DNA of 64,000 bases, from assembly GCF_963556105.2 (NCBI RefSeq), contig NZ_OY829944.1, positions 2,323,515-2,387,514 of the forward strand, written 5' to 3'. This document shows, piece by piece, positions 15,960 to 24,317 of the stretch. Position 1 is the stretch's first letter. Every line of letters starts with the position of its first letter. The DNA is from an uncultured Tolumonas sp. GTDB lineage: Bacteria; Pseudomonadota; Gammaproteobacteria; Enterobacterales; Aeromonadaceae. The position numbers were made by a program, and so were the translations under genes. Under the pieces are notes generated by a model. It was given only the letters and a program-made list of their open reading frames with translations, made no database searches and had not been told where the DNA came from.

Positions 15960-16951
15960 ACAGTTCTTAATCGCTCAATAAATTTAGCAGTGTCATGCTC
16001 GGTGCGGATCGACATGAATAATTCAGCCGCCTCCGAATATTGATGTTTCAAAAACACCAGCCATTGCTTCAATCGGCTAGGCACATAGTCTGATCTGGGT
16101 AGCTGCAAGGCGGTATCAGCATATTGGATCAACAAATCGAGTACGTCGGTCCACACCATAGCTTGCTGATTTTTCGCAATAACCGCACCTAAATTAGGCA
16201 GCTGTAATGCCCCTCGCCCTACCATCACATCCTGACATCCGGTGATCTGGCGACATTTGGCTGCATCTTCCGCATTCCAAATTTCACCATTAGCGATCAA
16301 CGGAATATTAATTTTAGGCCGCAGGACATCAATCCATTCCCATTTTATCGTTTCTGCTTTGTAACCGTCTTCTTTGGTGCGGGCATGGATCGCCAGCTCG
16401 CCGGCTCCGCCTTGCAAGACTGCGTCAATGATTTCATGGCATTCATCCGGCGAACTCCAGCCCAATCTGACTTTTGCCGAGAGCAATTGCTCGGCAGGTA
16501 ATGCATCACGGACGGTGCGTAAAATCTGATAAATGCTTTCGGGGTCTTTCAATAACGCTGCACCACCACATGAATTATTCACGCGTTTGGCAGGGCAACC
16601 AAAATTGATATCAATGCCGGGTGAACCCAGTTCTGTGGCTAATATGGCATTCTCAGCCAACCATTGCGGATGTTGCCCCAGCAGCTGCACACGCACAGGT
16701 GTACCGCTGGTCGTTTTACCACCTTGCAGCAATTCCGGGCACAGCCGGTACAGTGTTTTTTTAGTCAGTAGTTGATCGACAACTCGCACAAACTCAGTGA
16801 CACACAGATCGTAGTGGTTTACTGCCGTCAAAATTTCTCGCAGTAAAGAATCGAGTACACCTTCCATCGGTGCAAGAATGATGCGGCCTTGTGGCGCAGT
16901 CGTGGATAAGGAATGTAATGGCATGGCGACCTCAATATTGCAGGCCGCCAT
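15941..16951 (-). CDS. dusC: tRNA-dihydrouridine(16) synthase
   Basis: FMN-dependent reductase of tRNA U16. The 336-residue frame contains the Dus core: LAPMEGVLDSLLRE, VRVQLLGQHP, DINFGCPAKRVN with the catalytic Cys, KVRLGW, HARTKEDGYKA, NGEIWN and VGRGALQLPN, with a C-terminal helical tRNA-binding domain. The EFVRVVDQLL segment matches DusC rather than DusA/B. The frame starts about 24 residues before the conserved RIILAPMEG; an internal Met10 (16924) is an alternative start. Lies 32 bases downstream of glgX on the same strand. Confidence 0.92.
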   Translation of the reverse strand: MAACNIEVAMPLHSLSTTAPQGRIILAPMEGVLDSLLREILTAVNHYDLCVTEFVRVVDQLLTKKTLYRLCPELLQGGKTTSGTPVRVQLLGQHPQWLAENAILATELGSPGIDINFGCPAKRVNNSCGGAALLKDPESIYQILRTVRDALPAEQLLSAKVRLGWSSPDECHEIIDAVLQGGAGELAIHARTKEDGYKAETIKWEWIDVLRPKINIPLIANGEIWNAEDAAKCRQITGCQDVMVGRGALQLPNLGAVIAKNQQAMVWTDVLDLLIQYADTALQLPRSDYVPSRLKQWLVFLKHQYSEAAELFMSIRTEHDTAKFIERLRTVKTERA

Positions 16952-16983
16952 TCTACTGATCTACACCCGACACTCCAGCAGTA

Positions 16984-19089
16984 TTAACGAAAATGATGCT
17001 CGATCCCGGCAAAGTTTCCACACGCAAACAAGCTGGCGGAACGCGGTTTAGCCAAATAACTGGTTTCAATTTGCGGCAATGCTTCTCCCATCGGAATAAT
17101 GTCATGCGGTGAAGGTAATGACGTGTCTAACACCCGATGCCAGCAGCCTTCAATATCATGCGGTGGCAATGGCAAAATGAACGACAGTTCTTCCCAAAAG
17201 GCATTAAAGATGATGTATATCGCCATATCAACATCGAGCGAAATAGCGGAAAATGCCAGCGCATGGGATTTCTCCCCCCAGTCCGGCGAATAAGAGTGCA
17301 CCCCATGCCAACAAATATCCGCTCGTCGCAACATTTCCGCCAACGATAACATACTGCCATCTTCGCGTTCCCGGCTGAATAAATAGCGGCGGTATTTCAG
17401 CAATTCACGCACAAATCGAGACATATCGTGCCCTCGATGGCCCGTTTCCCACTGCATCCAGCTGATTTCGTTATCCTGACAATAGGCATTGTTATTACCA
17501 TGCTGGGTGCGCAACAACTCATCGCCCATCAACAACATCGGCGTGCCAATCGACAGCAAGTTGGCTGTCAGTAAATTTTTCGCCTGTCGGATACGCAAAC
17601 CGTTGATCGTCGGATCATCCGTTTCGCCTTCTACTCCGTGGTTCCAGCTATGATTGTTATCTGAACCATCACGGTTATATTCCCCATTCGCTTCATTATG
17701 TTTTCCGTCATAACTGACCAGATCCCATAACGTAAAACCATCGTGGCAGGTGACAAAGTTAATGCTCTTTTCCGGGTCGGAGTGATGATATTGGTAGATA
17801 TCTGGGCTACCCATCATGCGATCAGCAAATCGCCGCGTGGTGCCTTCTTCACCTTTGATAAAACTTCTGACATCATCGCGAAATTGCCCATTCCATTCGC
17901 GCCAGCGCGAGCCGGCCAGAGAACCAACCTGATATAACCCACCAGCATCCCAGGCTTCCGCGATCATTTTGCAATTAGACAATACCGGATCAGTGTCGAT
18001 CGCGAGCAACGTTGGAGGATTAACCAGCGGATTACCATCTTCATCACGCGAAAGTATCGACGCCAAATCAAAACGGAATCCGTCCACATGCATGAACTCA
18101 CGCCAGAAACGCAGACTATCAATGATCATCCGTTTCGTGACGGGATGTGAGCCATTGAGGGTATTGCCACAACCGGAATAGTTGGTATCAGCCCGAGTTT
18201 TCGGATCAAGAATGTAATACGCCTCATGATCAGTACCTCGGAAACAAAATAATGGCCCGCTCTCTGCCCCTTCAGCCGTATGGTTATAAACCACATCCAA
18301 AATAACCTCTAAACCTTCACGGTGTAATGCCTTCACCATTTTCCGAAACTCACTAATCGGCCCGGTTCGGCTTTGATCACTGGAATACTGATGATGCGGC
18401 GCAAAAAACGACATCGGGGAATATCCCCAGTAATTACTTTTGCCAGCAGGTGCATCTTGCGGATCAAATTGAAACACAGGTAATAACTCAATCGCCGTAA
18501 TACCTAATGATTTCAAATAAGGTATTTTTTCGATCAGCCCGGCATAAGTACCTCTGAGATTGTCTGGTAACGCGGAAGATGGATGCTTAGTGAAACCACC
18601 AACATGTAATTCATAAACCACAGAGCGGGATAAAGGATGACAAGGCATGGTGTCACCTTCCCAATCATAATTATGAATATCGACCACCACACTTTTTGCA
18701 CAACAATGCATATTGGAACCGACCCGTGCGGCTGCCATACGGTCATAATTTTGGGGAAAATTAACTAAGACGCCATAGGGATCCAGCAGGATTTTTTGCG
18801 GATCAAAGCGCGTGCCTTCATACGGACGCCAAGGGCCATTAATACGAAAACCATACAACTGGCCATCACCAATGCCTTCAACCCAGATATGCCAGTAATA
18901 GGCCGTTCGGTTTACTTTCGGATTTAATTTAATCACGGTGGGAGATACATCATCCGGCGACACAAACAACAGCAATTCAACGCCACTGGCTAAACGTGCC
19001 CATAAAGAAAAATTGACACCGCCTGATTCAATGGTTGCGCCAAGTTGCCGGCAATGACCATTTTTTGTCTGCATATCCACACCCCGCAT
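16984..19089 (-). CDS. glgX: Glycogen debranching enzyme
   Basis: 701-residue GH13 isoamylase-type alpha-1,6-glucosidase acting on phosphorylase-limit glycogen branches. An N-terminal CBM48-like domain (about 10-120) is followed by the catalytic barrel: VYELHVGGFTKHP, VILDVVYNHTAEG, GFRFDLASILSRD (nucleophile Asp), IAEAWDAGG (acid/base Glu), FVTCHDGFTL (transition-state stabiliser) and the NNAYCQDNEISW segment. Met6 (MQTKNGHC) is an alternative start. Other glg genes are absent from the window. Confidence 0.93.
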   Translation of the reverse strand: MRGVDMQTKNGHCRQLGATIESGGVNFSLWARLASGVELLLFVSPDDVSPTVIKLNPKVNRTAYYWHIWVEGIGDGQLYGFRINGPWRPYEGTRFDPQKILLDPYGVLVNFPQNYDRMAAARVGSNMHCCAKSVVVDIHNYDWEGDTMPCHPLSRSVVYELHVGGFTKHPSSALPDNLRGTYAGLIEKIPYLKSLGITAIELLPVFQFDPQDAPAGKSNYWGYSPMSFFAPHHQYSSDQSRTGPISEFRKMVKALHREGLEVILDVVYNHTAEGAESGPLFCFRGTDHEAYYILDPKTRADTNYSGCGNTLNGSHPVTKRMIIDSLRFWREFMHVDGFRFDLASILSRDEDGNPLVNPPTLLAIDTDPVLSNCKMIAEAWDAGGLYQVGSLAGSRWREWNGQFRDDVRSFIKGEEGTTRRFADRMMGSPDIYQYHHSDPEKSINFVTCHDGFTLWDLVSYDGKHNEANGEYNRDGSDNNHSWNHGVEGETDDPTINGLRIRQAKNLLTANLLSIGTPMLLMGDELLRTQHGNNNAYCQDNEISWMQWETGHRGHDMSRFVRELLKYRRYLFSREREDGSMLSLAEMLRRADICWHGVHSYSPDWGEKSHALAFSAISLDVDMAIYIIFNAFWEELSFILPLPPHDIEGCWHRVLDTSLPSPHDIIPMGEALPQIETSYLAKPRSASLFACGNFAGIEHHFR

Positions 19090-19136
19090 CTTTCTTCATG
19101 TTGTGCATGAACATTGCTGTAAGTGTAGTCATAAAA

Positions 19137-19166
19137 AGAAAGGGCAAACCGAAGTCTGCCCTTTTA
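19137..19166 (-). terminator. Terminator after the LprI/MliC-like gene
   Basis: AAAGGGCA and TGCCCTTT arms around a ten-base loop; on the minus strand it is followed by CTTTCTTTTT. It closes the gyrA-lprI-like unit. Confidence 0.8.
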
Positions 19167-19186
19167 GATCCAATGCAATCTGTTTC

Positions 19187-19861
19187 TTAGTTCGATAATT
19201 GCTGGCATTCCAGTGTTTTATCATCCCAAGAGATTGTCGCTGCCTTTTTGCGTTCAATGACGGTTAATTCATGCGATGTGTATTTTACACCCCGACTGAG
19301 TGGCCCCATAAACGCACTACGGACTTGACCATTATATTTAACAATCACTGCCGGCAGTATTGTCGCGTAAAAAGTCAGCCAGGCATCTTGTTTATCAGTA
19401 CCGCACTGATAATGAATTGGCCCTTCTTTAGGGACCAATTCAAACTGTGCTTGTATCTGAGATAAACGCTCCATATAAGAAAGTTCAAGACACATTTTCA
19501 GGTCTTTATCTTTCATACACGTATCATGTCGTGACAACCAAGATTGTTGATCTTTTTGTAAATCGACATTATATGGCGACTGCTTAGTGGCAAGTTCGAC
19601 CATCAACTTCCGGATCTGACCGTCTAATGTATTTAGGATCGGCCGTTCACAATACGCTTGTAAAAGTGGAACTGTAACGTCGTTACAGTTCGGTTTTTTA
19701 TCCAGCGACTGTTTGGTGATGGCATATTTTGCCATCATTTCCGGTGTCACCATCGATGGTTTAGCTGGTGGATTTTTTTCACCAAAGTCTATTGAAGCTA
19801 CAGATACAGTCTGGACCCCACTAAACAGCACTGCTGCCAAACAGAATTTCCAAGCGTTCAT
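19187..19861 (-). CDS. Lysozyme-inhibitor-like periplasmic protein (LprI-like plus MliC-like)
   Basis: 224 residues with an N-terminal signal peptide (about 1-22, no lipobox Cys seen). The middle (about 55-135) has an LprI/DUF1311-like helical pattern with paired cysteines: CNDVTVPLLQAYCERP, then QQSWLSRHDTCMKDKDLKMC. The C-terminal 75 residues resemble the MliC/PliC beta-barrel: HYQCGTDKQDAWLTFY, AVIVKYNGQ and a final Cys in LECQQL. MliC and LprI proteins inhibit host or competitor lysozyme; inhibition here is inferred from the weak domain match only. It begins 21 bases after the gyrA stop, so it is likely co-transcribed with gyrA. Confidence 0.6.
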   Translation of the reverse strand: MNAWKFCLAAVLFSGVQTVSVASIDFGEKNPPAKPSMVTPEMMAKYAITKQSLDKKPNCNDVTVPLLQAYCERPILNTLDGQIRKLMVELATKQSPYNVDLQKDQQSWLSRHDTCMKDKDLKMCLELSYMERLSQIQAQFELVPKEGPIHYQCGTDKQDAWLTFYATILPAVIVKYNGQVRSAFMGPLSRGVKYTSHELTVIERKKAATISWDDKTLECQQLSN

Positions 19862-19882
19862 GAACTACTTCCTCGCTCTGGC

Positions 19883-22588
19883 TTATTCAGCCGATGATTC
19901 TTCAGACGAACTAGTATCTGCGTCAACATTGATCTCGGAAACATCAGACTCGTCACCTTCTGGTTCCGCAACACATTCCAGACTAACCAGTTTTTCATCT
20001 TCTGATGTACGGATCAGACGCACACCCGCGGTGTTACGACCAATCAGGCCAACTTCAGCAACACGAGTACGCACCAGCGTGCCGCCATTGGTGATCAGCA
20101 TGATTTCGTCAGATTCATCAACCTGAATCGCACCAACTACACGGCCATTACGTTCAGAAACCTGAATGGAGATAACACCCAAAGTGGCACGGCTCTTCAC
20201 TGGATATTCAGACAACGCAGTACGTTTACCGTAACCGTTTTCTGTCGCCGTCAGAATCGCACCTTCACTGCGTGGCACGATCAGCGAAACAACTTTATCG
20301 CCTTCCGCCAGTTTGATACCACGCACACCGGCAGCGGTACGACCCATTGGGCGGATACCTTTACCAGACGTGCTAACTTCCGCATTTTCAGTATTTTCGG
20401 TTTCTGAATCGTCGGTTGCATCATCATCTGAATCATTATCAGACTCTGAGCCACGGTTATTGCCTTCCGCAAAACGTACCACTTTACCAGCATCAGAGAA
20501 CAACATGATTTCATTGCTGCCGTCGGTAATATCTACACCGATTAGCTCATCACCTTCTTTCAAGGTGATCGCACGGATACCTGAACTCAGCGGGCGAGAG
20601 AATGCCGACAAGGCGGTTTTCTTCACGGTGCCATTCGCGGTTGCGAAGAAGACATATTTGTCATCATCGTAAGATTTCACTGGCAGTATTGCAGTAATAC
20701 GTTCGTTTTCATCCAACGGCAACAAGTTGATAATTGGACGACCGCGTGCAGTACGGCTGGCCTCTGGCAATTGATACACTTTCAGCCAGTAAACCTGGCC
20801 CATGGTCGAGAAGCACAGAATGGTGTCGTGTGTATTCGCCACCAGCAGCTGCTCAACGAAATCTTCATCTTTTACTTTCGCAGCCGCTTTACCACGACCA
20901 CCACGACGCTGTGCTTCGTAATCAGACAATGGCTGATATTTCACATAACCTTCGTGCGACAGGGTTACCACGACGTCTTCAGGTGTGATCAGATCTTCCA
21001 TGTTGATTTCGATGCTCGCGGCCTGAATTTCTGTGCGGCGCTTATCACCAAACTGTGATTTAACAAATTCCAGCTCTTCGCGGATAACTTCCATCAAACG
21101 TTCTGGGCTTGCCAAAATGAACAGCAAGGCAGCGATTTCAGTCAGCAGTTCACGATATTCATCGAGAATTTTTTCATGTTCCAGACCAGTCAGCTTGTGC
21201 AGACGCAGATCCAGAATCGCTTGTGCTTGTTGTTCGGTTAAGAAATACAGACCGTCGCGAATACCAAACTCTGGTTCCAACCACTCCGGACGTGCAGCAT
21301 CACCACCAGCACGTTCCAGCATTTCAGAAACAGCGCCCAGAGCCCACCCACGCGCAACCAAAGCTTGTTTTGCATCAGCAGGGCTGGAGGAATTTTTGAT
21401 CAACTCAATAACTGGGTCGATATTCGCCAGTGCGATCGCCAAACCTTCCAGAATATGAGCACGTTCACGCGCTTTACGTAATTCAAATACGGTACGACGT
21501 GTCACCACTTCACGACGATGGTCGATGAAAGCAGCGAGAATTTCTTTCAGATTCAGTGTTTTTGGTTGGCCATTAACCAGCGCCACCATGTTGATACCAA
21601 ACACGTTTTGCATCTGTGTGTGCGTATAGAGATTATTCAGCATAACCTCGGTCAACTCACCACGACGCAATTCGATCACGATGCGCATACCGTCTTTGTC
21701 TGACTCATCGCGCAGCGCGGTAATACCTTCAATTTTTTTGTCTTTTACCAGTTCAGCGATTTTTTCTACCAAACGGGCTTTATTGACGGTATATGGTAAT
21801 TCAGTGACGATAATCGATTCTTTACCGCTCTTTTCGTCACTTTCAATTTCAGTACGTGCGCGCACGTAAATTTTGCCGCGGCCTGTACGATAAGCATCAA
21901 TAATACCGGAACGACCATTGATGATACCGCCGGTTGGAAAATCAGGGCCTGGGATCAGTTGGATCAACTCATCAATCGTTAATTCTGAGTTTTCCATCAG
22001 CGCCAGACAGCCATCAACGACTTCAGTCAGGTTGTGTGGCGGAATATTGGTCGCCATACCAACGGCGATACCTGATGAGCCATTGATCAACAGGTTAGGC
22101 ACCTTCGTTGGCATAACAGCCGGGATCTGTTCTGTACCGTCGTAGTTAGGAACCCAATCTACGGTCTCTTTTTCCAGATCAGCCAGCAATTCGTGAGCAA
22201 TACGGTCCATACGAATTTCGGTATAACGCATCGCCGCAGCAGAGTCGCCGTCAACCGAACCGAAGTTACCTTGACCATCGACCAGCGTGTAACGCATGGA
22301 GAAATCTTGCGCCATACGAACAATGGTGTCGTAGACCGCAGAGTCACCGTGTGGGTGATATTTACCGATCACGTCACCGACGACACGCGCAGATTTCTTA
22401 TAAGGTTTGTTCCAGTCGTTACTCAACTCGTGCATCGCGAATAAAACGCGACGATGCACTGGTTTTAAACCATCCCGCACGTCTGGCAGTGCACGCCCGA
22501 CGATAACACTCATGGAATAATCGAGATAAGAGTTACGTAACTCATCTTCGATATTTATCGGGATGATCTCTTTGGCTAGATCGCTCAT
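19883..22588 (-). CDS. gyrA: DNA gyrase subunit A
   Basis: 901-residue breakage-reunion subunit of gyrase. Catalytic Tyr122 is present ([10 protein letters not shown]). The quinolone-determining region reads GDSAVYD at residues 81-87 with Ser83 and Asp87, the susceptible wild-type pattern. The GyrA box QRRGGRGK is near residue 565, and a six-bladed C-terminal pinwheel follows. Unusually, an acidic low-complexity stretch of about 30 residues interrupts the pinwheel before [17 protein letters not shown], where E. coli has only a short loop. The C-terminal tail is also acidic. Divergent from ubiG. Confidence 0.97.
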   Translation of the reverse strand: MSDLAKEIIPINIEDELRNSYLDYSMSVIVGRALPDVRDGLKPVHRRVLFAMHELSNDWNKPYKKSARVVGDVIGKYHPHGDSAVYDTIVRMAQDFSMRYTLVDGQGNFGSVDGDSAAAMRYTEIRMDRIAHELLADLEKETVDWVPNYDGTEQIPAVMPTKVPNLLINGSSGIAVGMATNIPPHNLTEVVDGCLALMENSELTIDELIQLIPGPDFPTGGIINGRSGIIDAYRTGRGKIYVRARTEIESDEKSGKESIIVTELPYTVNKARLVEKIAELVKDKKIEGITALRDESDKDGMRIVIELRRGELTEVMLNNLYTHTQMQNVFGINMVALVNGQPKTLNLKEILAAFIDHRREVVTRRTVFELRKARERAHILEGLAIALANIDPVIELIKNSSSPADAKQALVARGWALGAVSEMLERAGGDAARPEWLEPEFGIRDGLYFLTEQQAQAILDLRLHKLTGLEHEKILDEYRELLTEIAALLFILASPERLMEVIREELEFVKSQFGDKRRTEIQAASIEINMEDLITPEDVVVTLSHEGYVKYQPLSDYEAQRRGGRGKAAAKVKDEDFVEQLLVANTHDTILCFSTMGQVYWLKVYQLPEASRTARGRPIINLLPLDENERITAILPVKSYDDDKYVFFATANGTVKKTALSAFSRPLSSGIRAITLKEGDELIGVDITDGSNEIMLFSDAGKVVRFAEGNNRGSESDNDSDDDATDDSETENTENAEVSTSGKGIRPMGRTAAGVRGIKLAEGDKVVSLIVPRSEGAILTATENGYGKRTALSEYPVKSRATLGVISIQVSERNGRVVGAIQVDESDEIMLITNGGTLVRTRVAEVGLIGRNTAGVRLIRTSEDEKLVSLECVAEPEGDESDVSEINVDADTSSSEESSAE

Positions 22589-22702
22589 ATAATTATAGGT
22601 TCCTACTTCAAGCTACTTGAAAGCAATGGTCGCGAATTCTATCACAAATGATGGATTTCCCCAATCGCTGACAGAGACTCTGTTTTAAGCTAACTCGTTG
22701 GA

Positions 22703-22708
22703 TATAAT
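22703..22708 (+). promoter_or_regulatory. -10 element upstream of ubiG
   Basis: A perfect TATAAT lies about 43 bases before the ubiG ATG. The matching -35 (CTGTTT at 17 bp) is poor, so the assignment is tentative. Confidence 0.4.
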
Positions 22709-22750
22709 ACCCAGATGCCAACCCTAAACTGTCACAAAGGACAGCCATAA

Positions 22751-23449
22751 ATGAATGTTGATTCGCAGGAAATCGCTAAATTTGAAGCCATTGCCAGTCA
22801 CTGGTGGGATCCTCATGGTGATTTCAAGCCATTACACCTGATGAACCCGCTGCGTTTAGAGTGGATTTCTGACCATTGCGAAGGTTTATTTGGCAAACAA
22901 GTGCTGGATGTCGGCTGTGGCGGCGGCATTTTAAGTGAAAGCATGGCGAAACAAGGCGCACAGGTATTAGGCGTTGATATGGGCCATGAACCGTTACAAG
23001 TAGCTCGCCTGCATGCATTGGAACAAAACGTAAAACTCGATTATCAGCGCATTACCGTCGAAGAGCTGGCCGAACAGCGCCCTGCCTCGTTCGATGTTGT
23101 CACCTGCATGGAAATGCTGGAGCATGTGCCTGACCCCGCCTCTATCGTGCGTGCTTGTGCCAAATTAGCCAAACCTGGCGGAAAACTTTTTTTCTCAACC
23201 ATTAACCGCACAAAACAATCCTGGTTATTGATGATTTTGGCGGCAGAGCAAGTGTTGAAGATTGTGCCGAAAGGAACGCATGATCACGCGAAATTTATTC
23301 GTCCGGCTGAACTTATCCGTTGTTGTGACAGCGCCGATTTGCTAACCAAAAAAGTCAAAGGGGTACGCTATAACCCACTGACAGAACACTTTAAGCTGTC
23401 AGACGATGTTTCGGTTAACTATCAGATTTTCTGTGAAAAGCCACTATGA
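22751..23449 (+). CDS. ubiG: Ubiquinone biosynthesis O-methyltransferase
   Basis: 232-residue SAM-dependent methyltransferase for both O-methylations of ubiquinone synthesis. Motif [17 protein letters not shown] lies near residues 51-66. [34 protein letters not shown] and FSTINRT are UbiG-specific segments. An AAAGGACAG site precedes the ATG. Divergent from gyrA as in E. coli. Its stop overlaps the next ATG by 4 bases (ATGA). Confidence 0.96.
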   Translation: MNVDSQEIAKFEAIASHWWDPHGDFKPLHLMNPLRLEWISDHCEGLFGKQVLDVGCGGGILSESMAKQGAQVLGVDMGHEPLQVARLHALEQNVKLDYQRITVEELAEQRPASFDVVTCMEMLEHVPDPASIVRACAKLAKPGGKLFFSTINRTKQSWLLMILAAEQVLKIVPKGTHDHAKFIRPAELIRCCDSADLLTKKVKGVRYNPLTEHFKLSDDVSVNYQIFCEKPL

Positions 23450-24114
23450 CACAGTCACGCTTTGCGGCAGTTTTATTTGATTTAGACGGTACGTTGCTGG
23501 ATACCGCACCTGATCTCGGCGCTGCCGCCAATCACGTGTTAGCGCAAATAGGTAAAGCACCGCTCTCTGATTTTGTGATCCGGCAAACTGCGTCCGATGG
23601 GGCGCTGGCTTTAATTAAGGCTGGGCTTTCTGAAACCGAGCAAGCAGAACACGATTTACCTGTGTTACGGCAGCAGTTATTAGATCACTACGCCCAACAT
23701 TTATATGTTGGTACACGTCCGTATGACGGTATGGTTGAACTGATTACCTGGCTGAATAACCGCGCCATTCCATGGGGTGTTGTTACCAATAAACCGGCCT
23801 TTTTAACTGACCCTCTGCTAGCTTTAGTAACCGAGTTACCTCACTGTGCAGTCGCAGTCAGTGCCGATACTCTGCCGTTACGAAAACCACATCCGGAGCC
23901 GTTATGGCATGCTTGTGAGCAAATCGGAGTGACGGCAAAAGAGTGTCTCTATGTCGGCGATCATATCCGCGATATCGAGGCCGGTCGCAATGCAGGAATG
24001 ACTACCGCTATTGCAGCATGGGGTTATATTGCGGAAAATGAACGCCTGACCGACTGGTTGGCAGACGTTGAAATGGCTGATCCACACCGCTTATTAACGT
24101 GGTTATCTCGCTAA
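23446..24114 (+). CDS. HAD-family phosphatase (Gph/MupP-like)
   Basis: 222-residue haloacid-dehalogenase phosphatase: motif [10 protein letters not shown] (nucleophile Asp near residue 12), motif II VVTNKP, motif III Lys in [10 protein letters not shown], motif [18 protein letters not shown]. It overlaps ubiG by 4 bases. A gene in this position is usually called phosphoglycolate phosphatase, but the WGVVTNKP, GDxxRDIExGRxAG and GYI segments and the ubiG linkage also match Pseudomonas MupP, the N-acetylmuramic acid 6-phosphate phosphatase of peptidoglycan recycling. The two cannot be separated from sequence alone. Confidence 0.8.
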   Translation: MTQSRFAAVLFDLDGTLLDTAPDLGAAANHVLAQIGKAPLSDFVIRQTASDGALALIKAGLSETEQAEHDLPVLRQQLLDHYAQHLYVGTRPYDGMVELITWLNNRAIPWGVVTNKPAFLTDPLLALVTELPHCAVAVSADTLPLRKPHPEPLWHACEQIGVTAKECLYVGDHIRDIEAGRNAGMTTAIAAWGYIAENERLTDWLADVEMADPHRLLTWLSR

Positions 24115-24148
24115 AAATCAGGTTTCGGCTCACCCTTCTGATAACACC

Positions 24149-24177
24149 AATGGCTCTTTTAAAGAGCCATTTATTTT
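24149..24177 (+). terminator. Terminator after the ubiG operon
   Basis: ATGGCTCTTT and AAAGAGCCAT arms followed by TTATTTTC, 35 bases behind the HAD phosphatase stop. Confidence 0.8.
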
Positions 24178-24251
24178 CTCCATTCATGTGATTTACTGCT
24201 ACATTTTTCAACAACCAGTTTTTGTCAAGCTATCGCTTTTATTCTTTATGT

Positions 24252-24288
24252 TGTATTTTATATACATCATAAGCACTACATATAGTGT
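24252..24288 (+). promoter_or_regulatory. NrdR-type operator region upstream of nrdA
   Basis: GCACTACATATAGTGT (24273-24288) matches 14 of 16 positions of the NrdR box ACACTATATATAGTGT as I know it. A second palindrome TGTATTTTATATACA (24252-24266) has its centre about two helical turns upstream. E. coli nrdA has two NrdR boxes about three turns apart, so the second site is less certain. Predicts dATP/ATP-dependent NrdR repression of nrdAB. Confidence 0.65.
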
Positions 24289-24317
24289 TTTCCTAAACAA
24301 CAAATACGGGAGTTACC

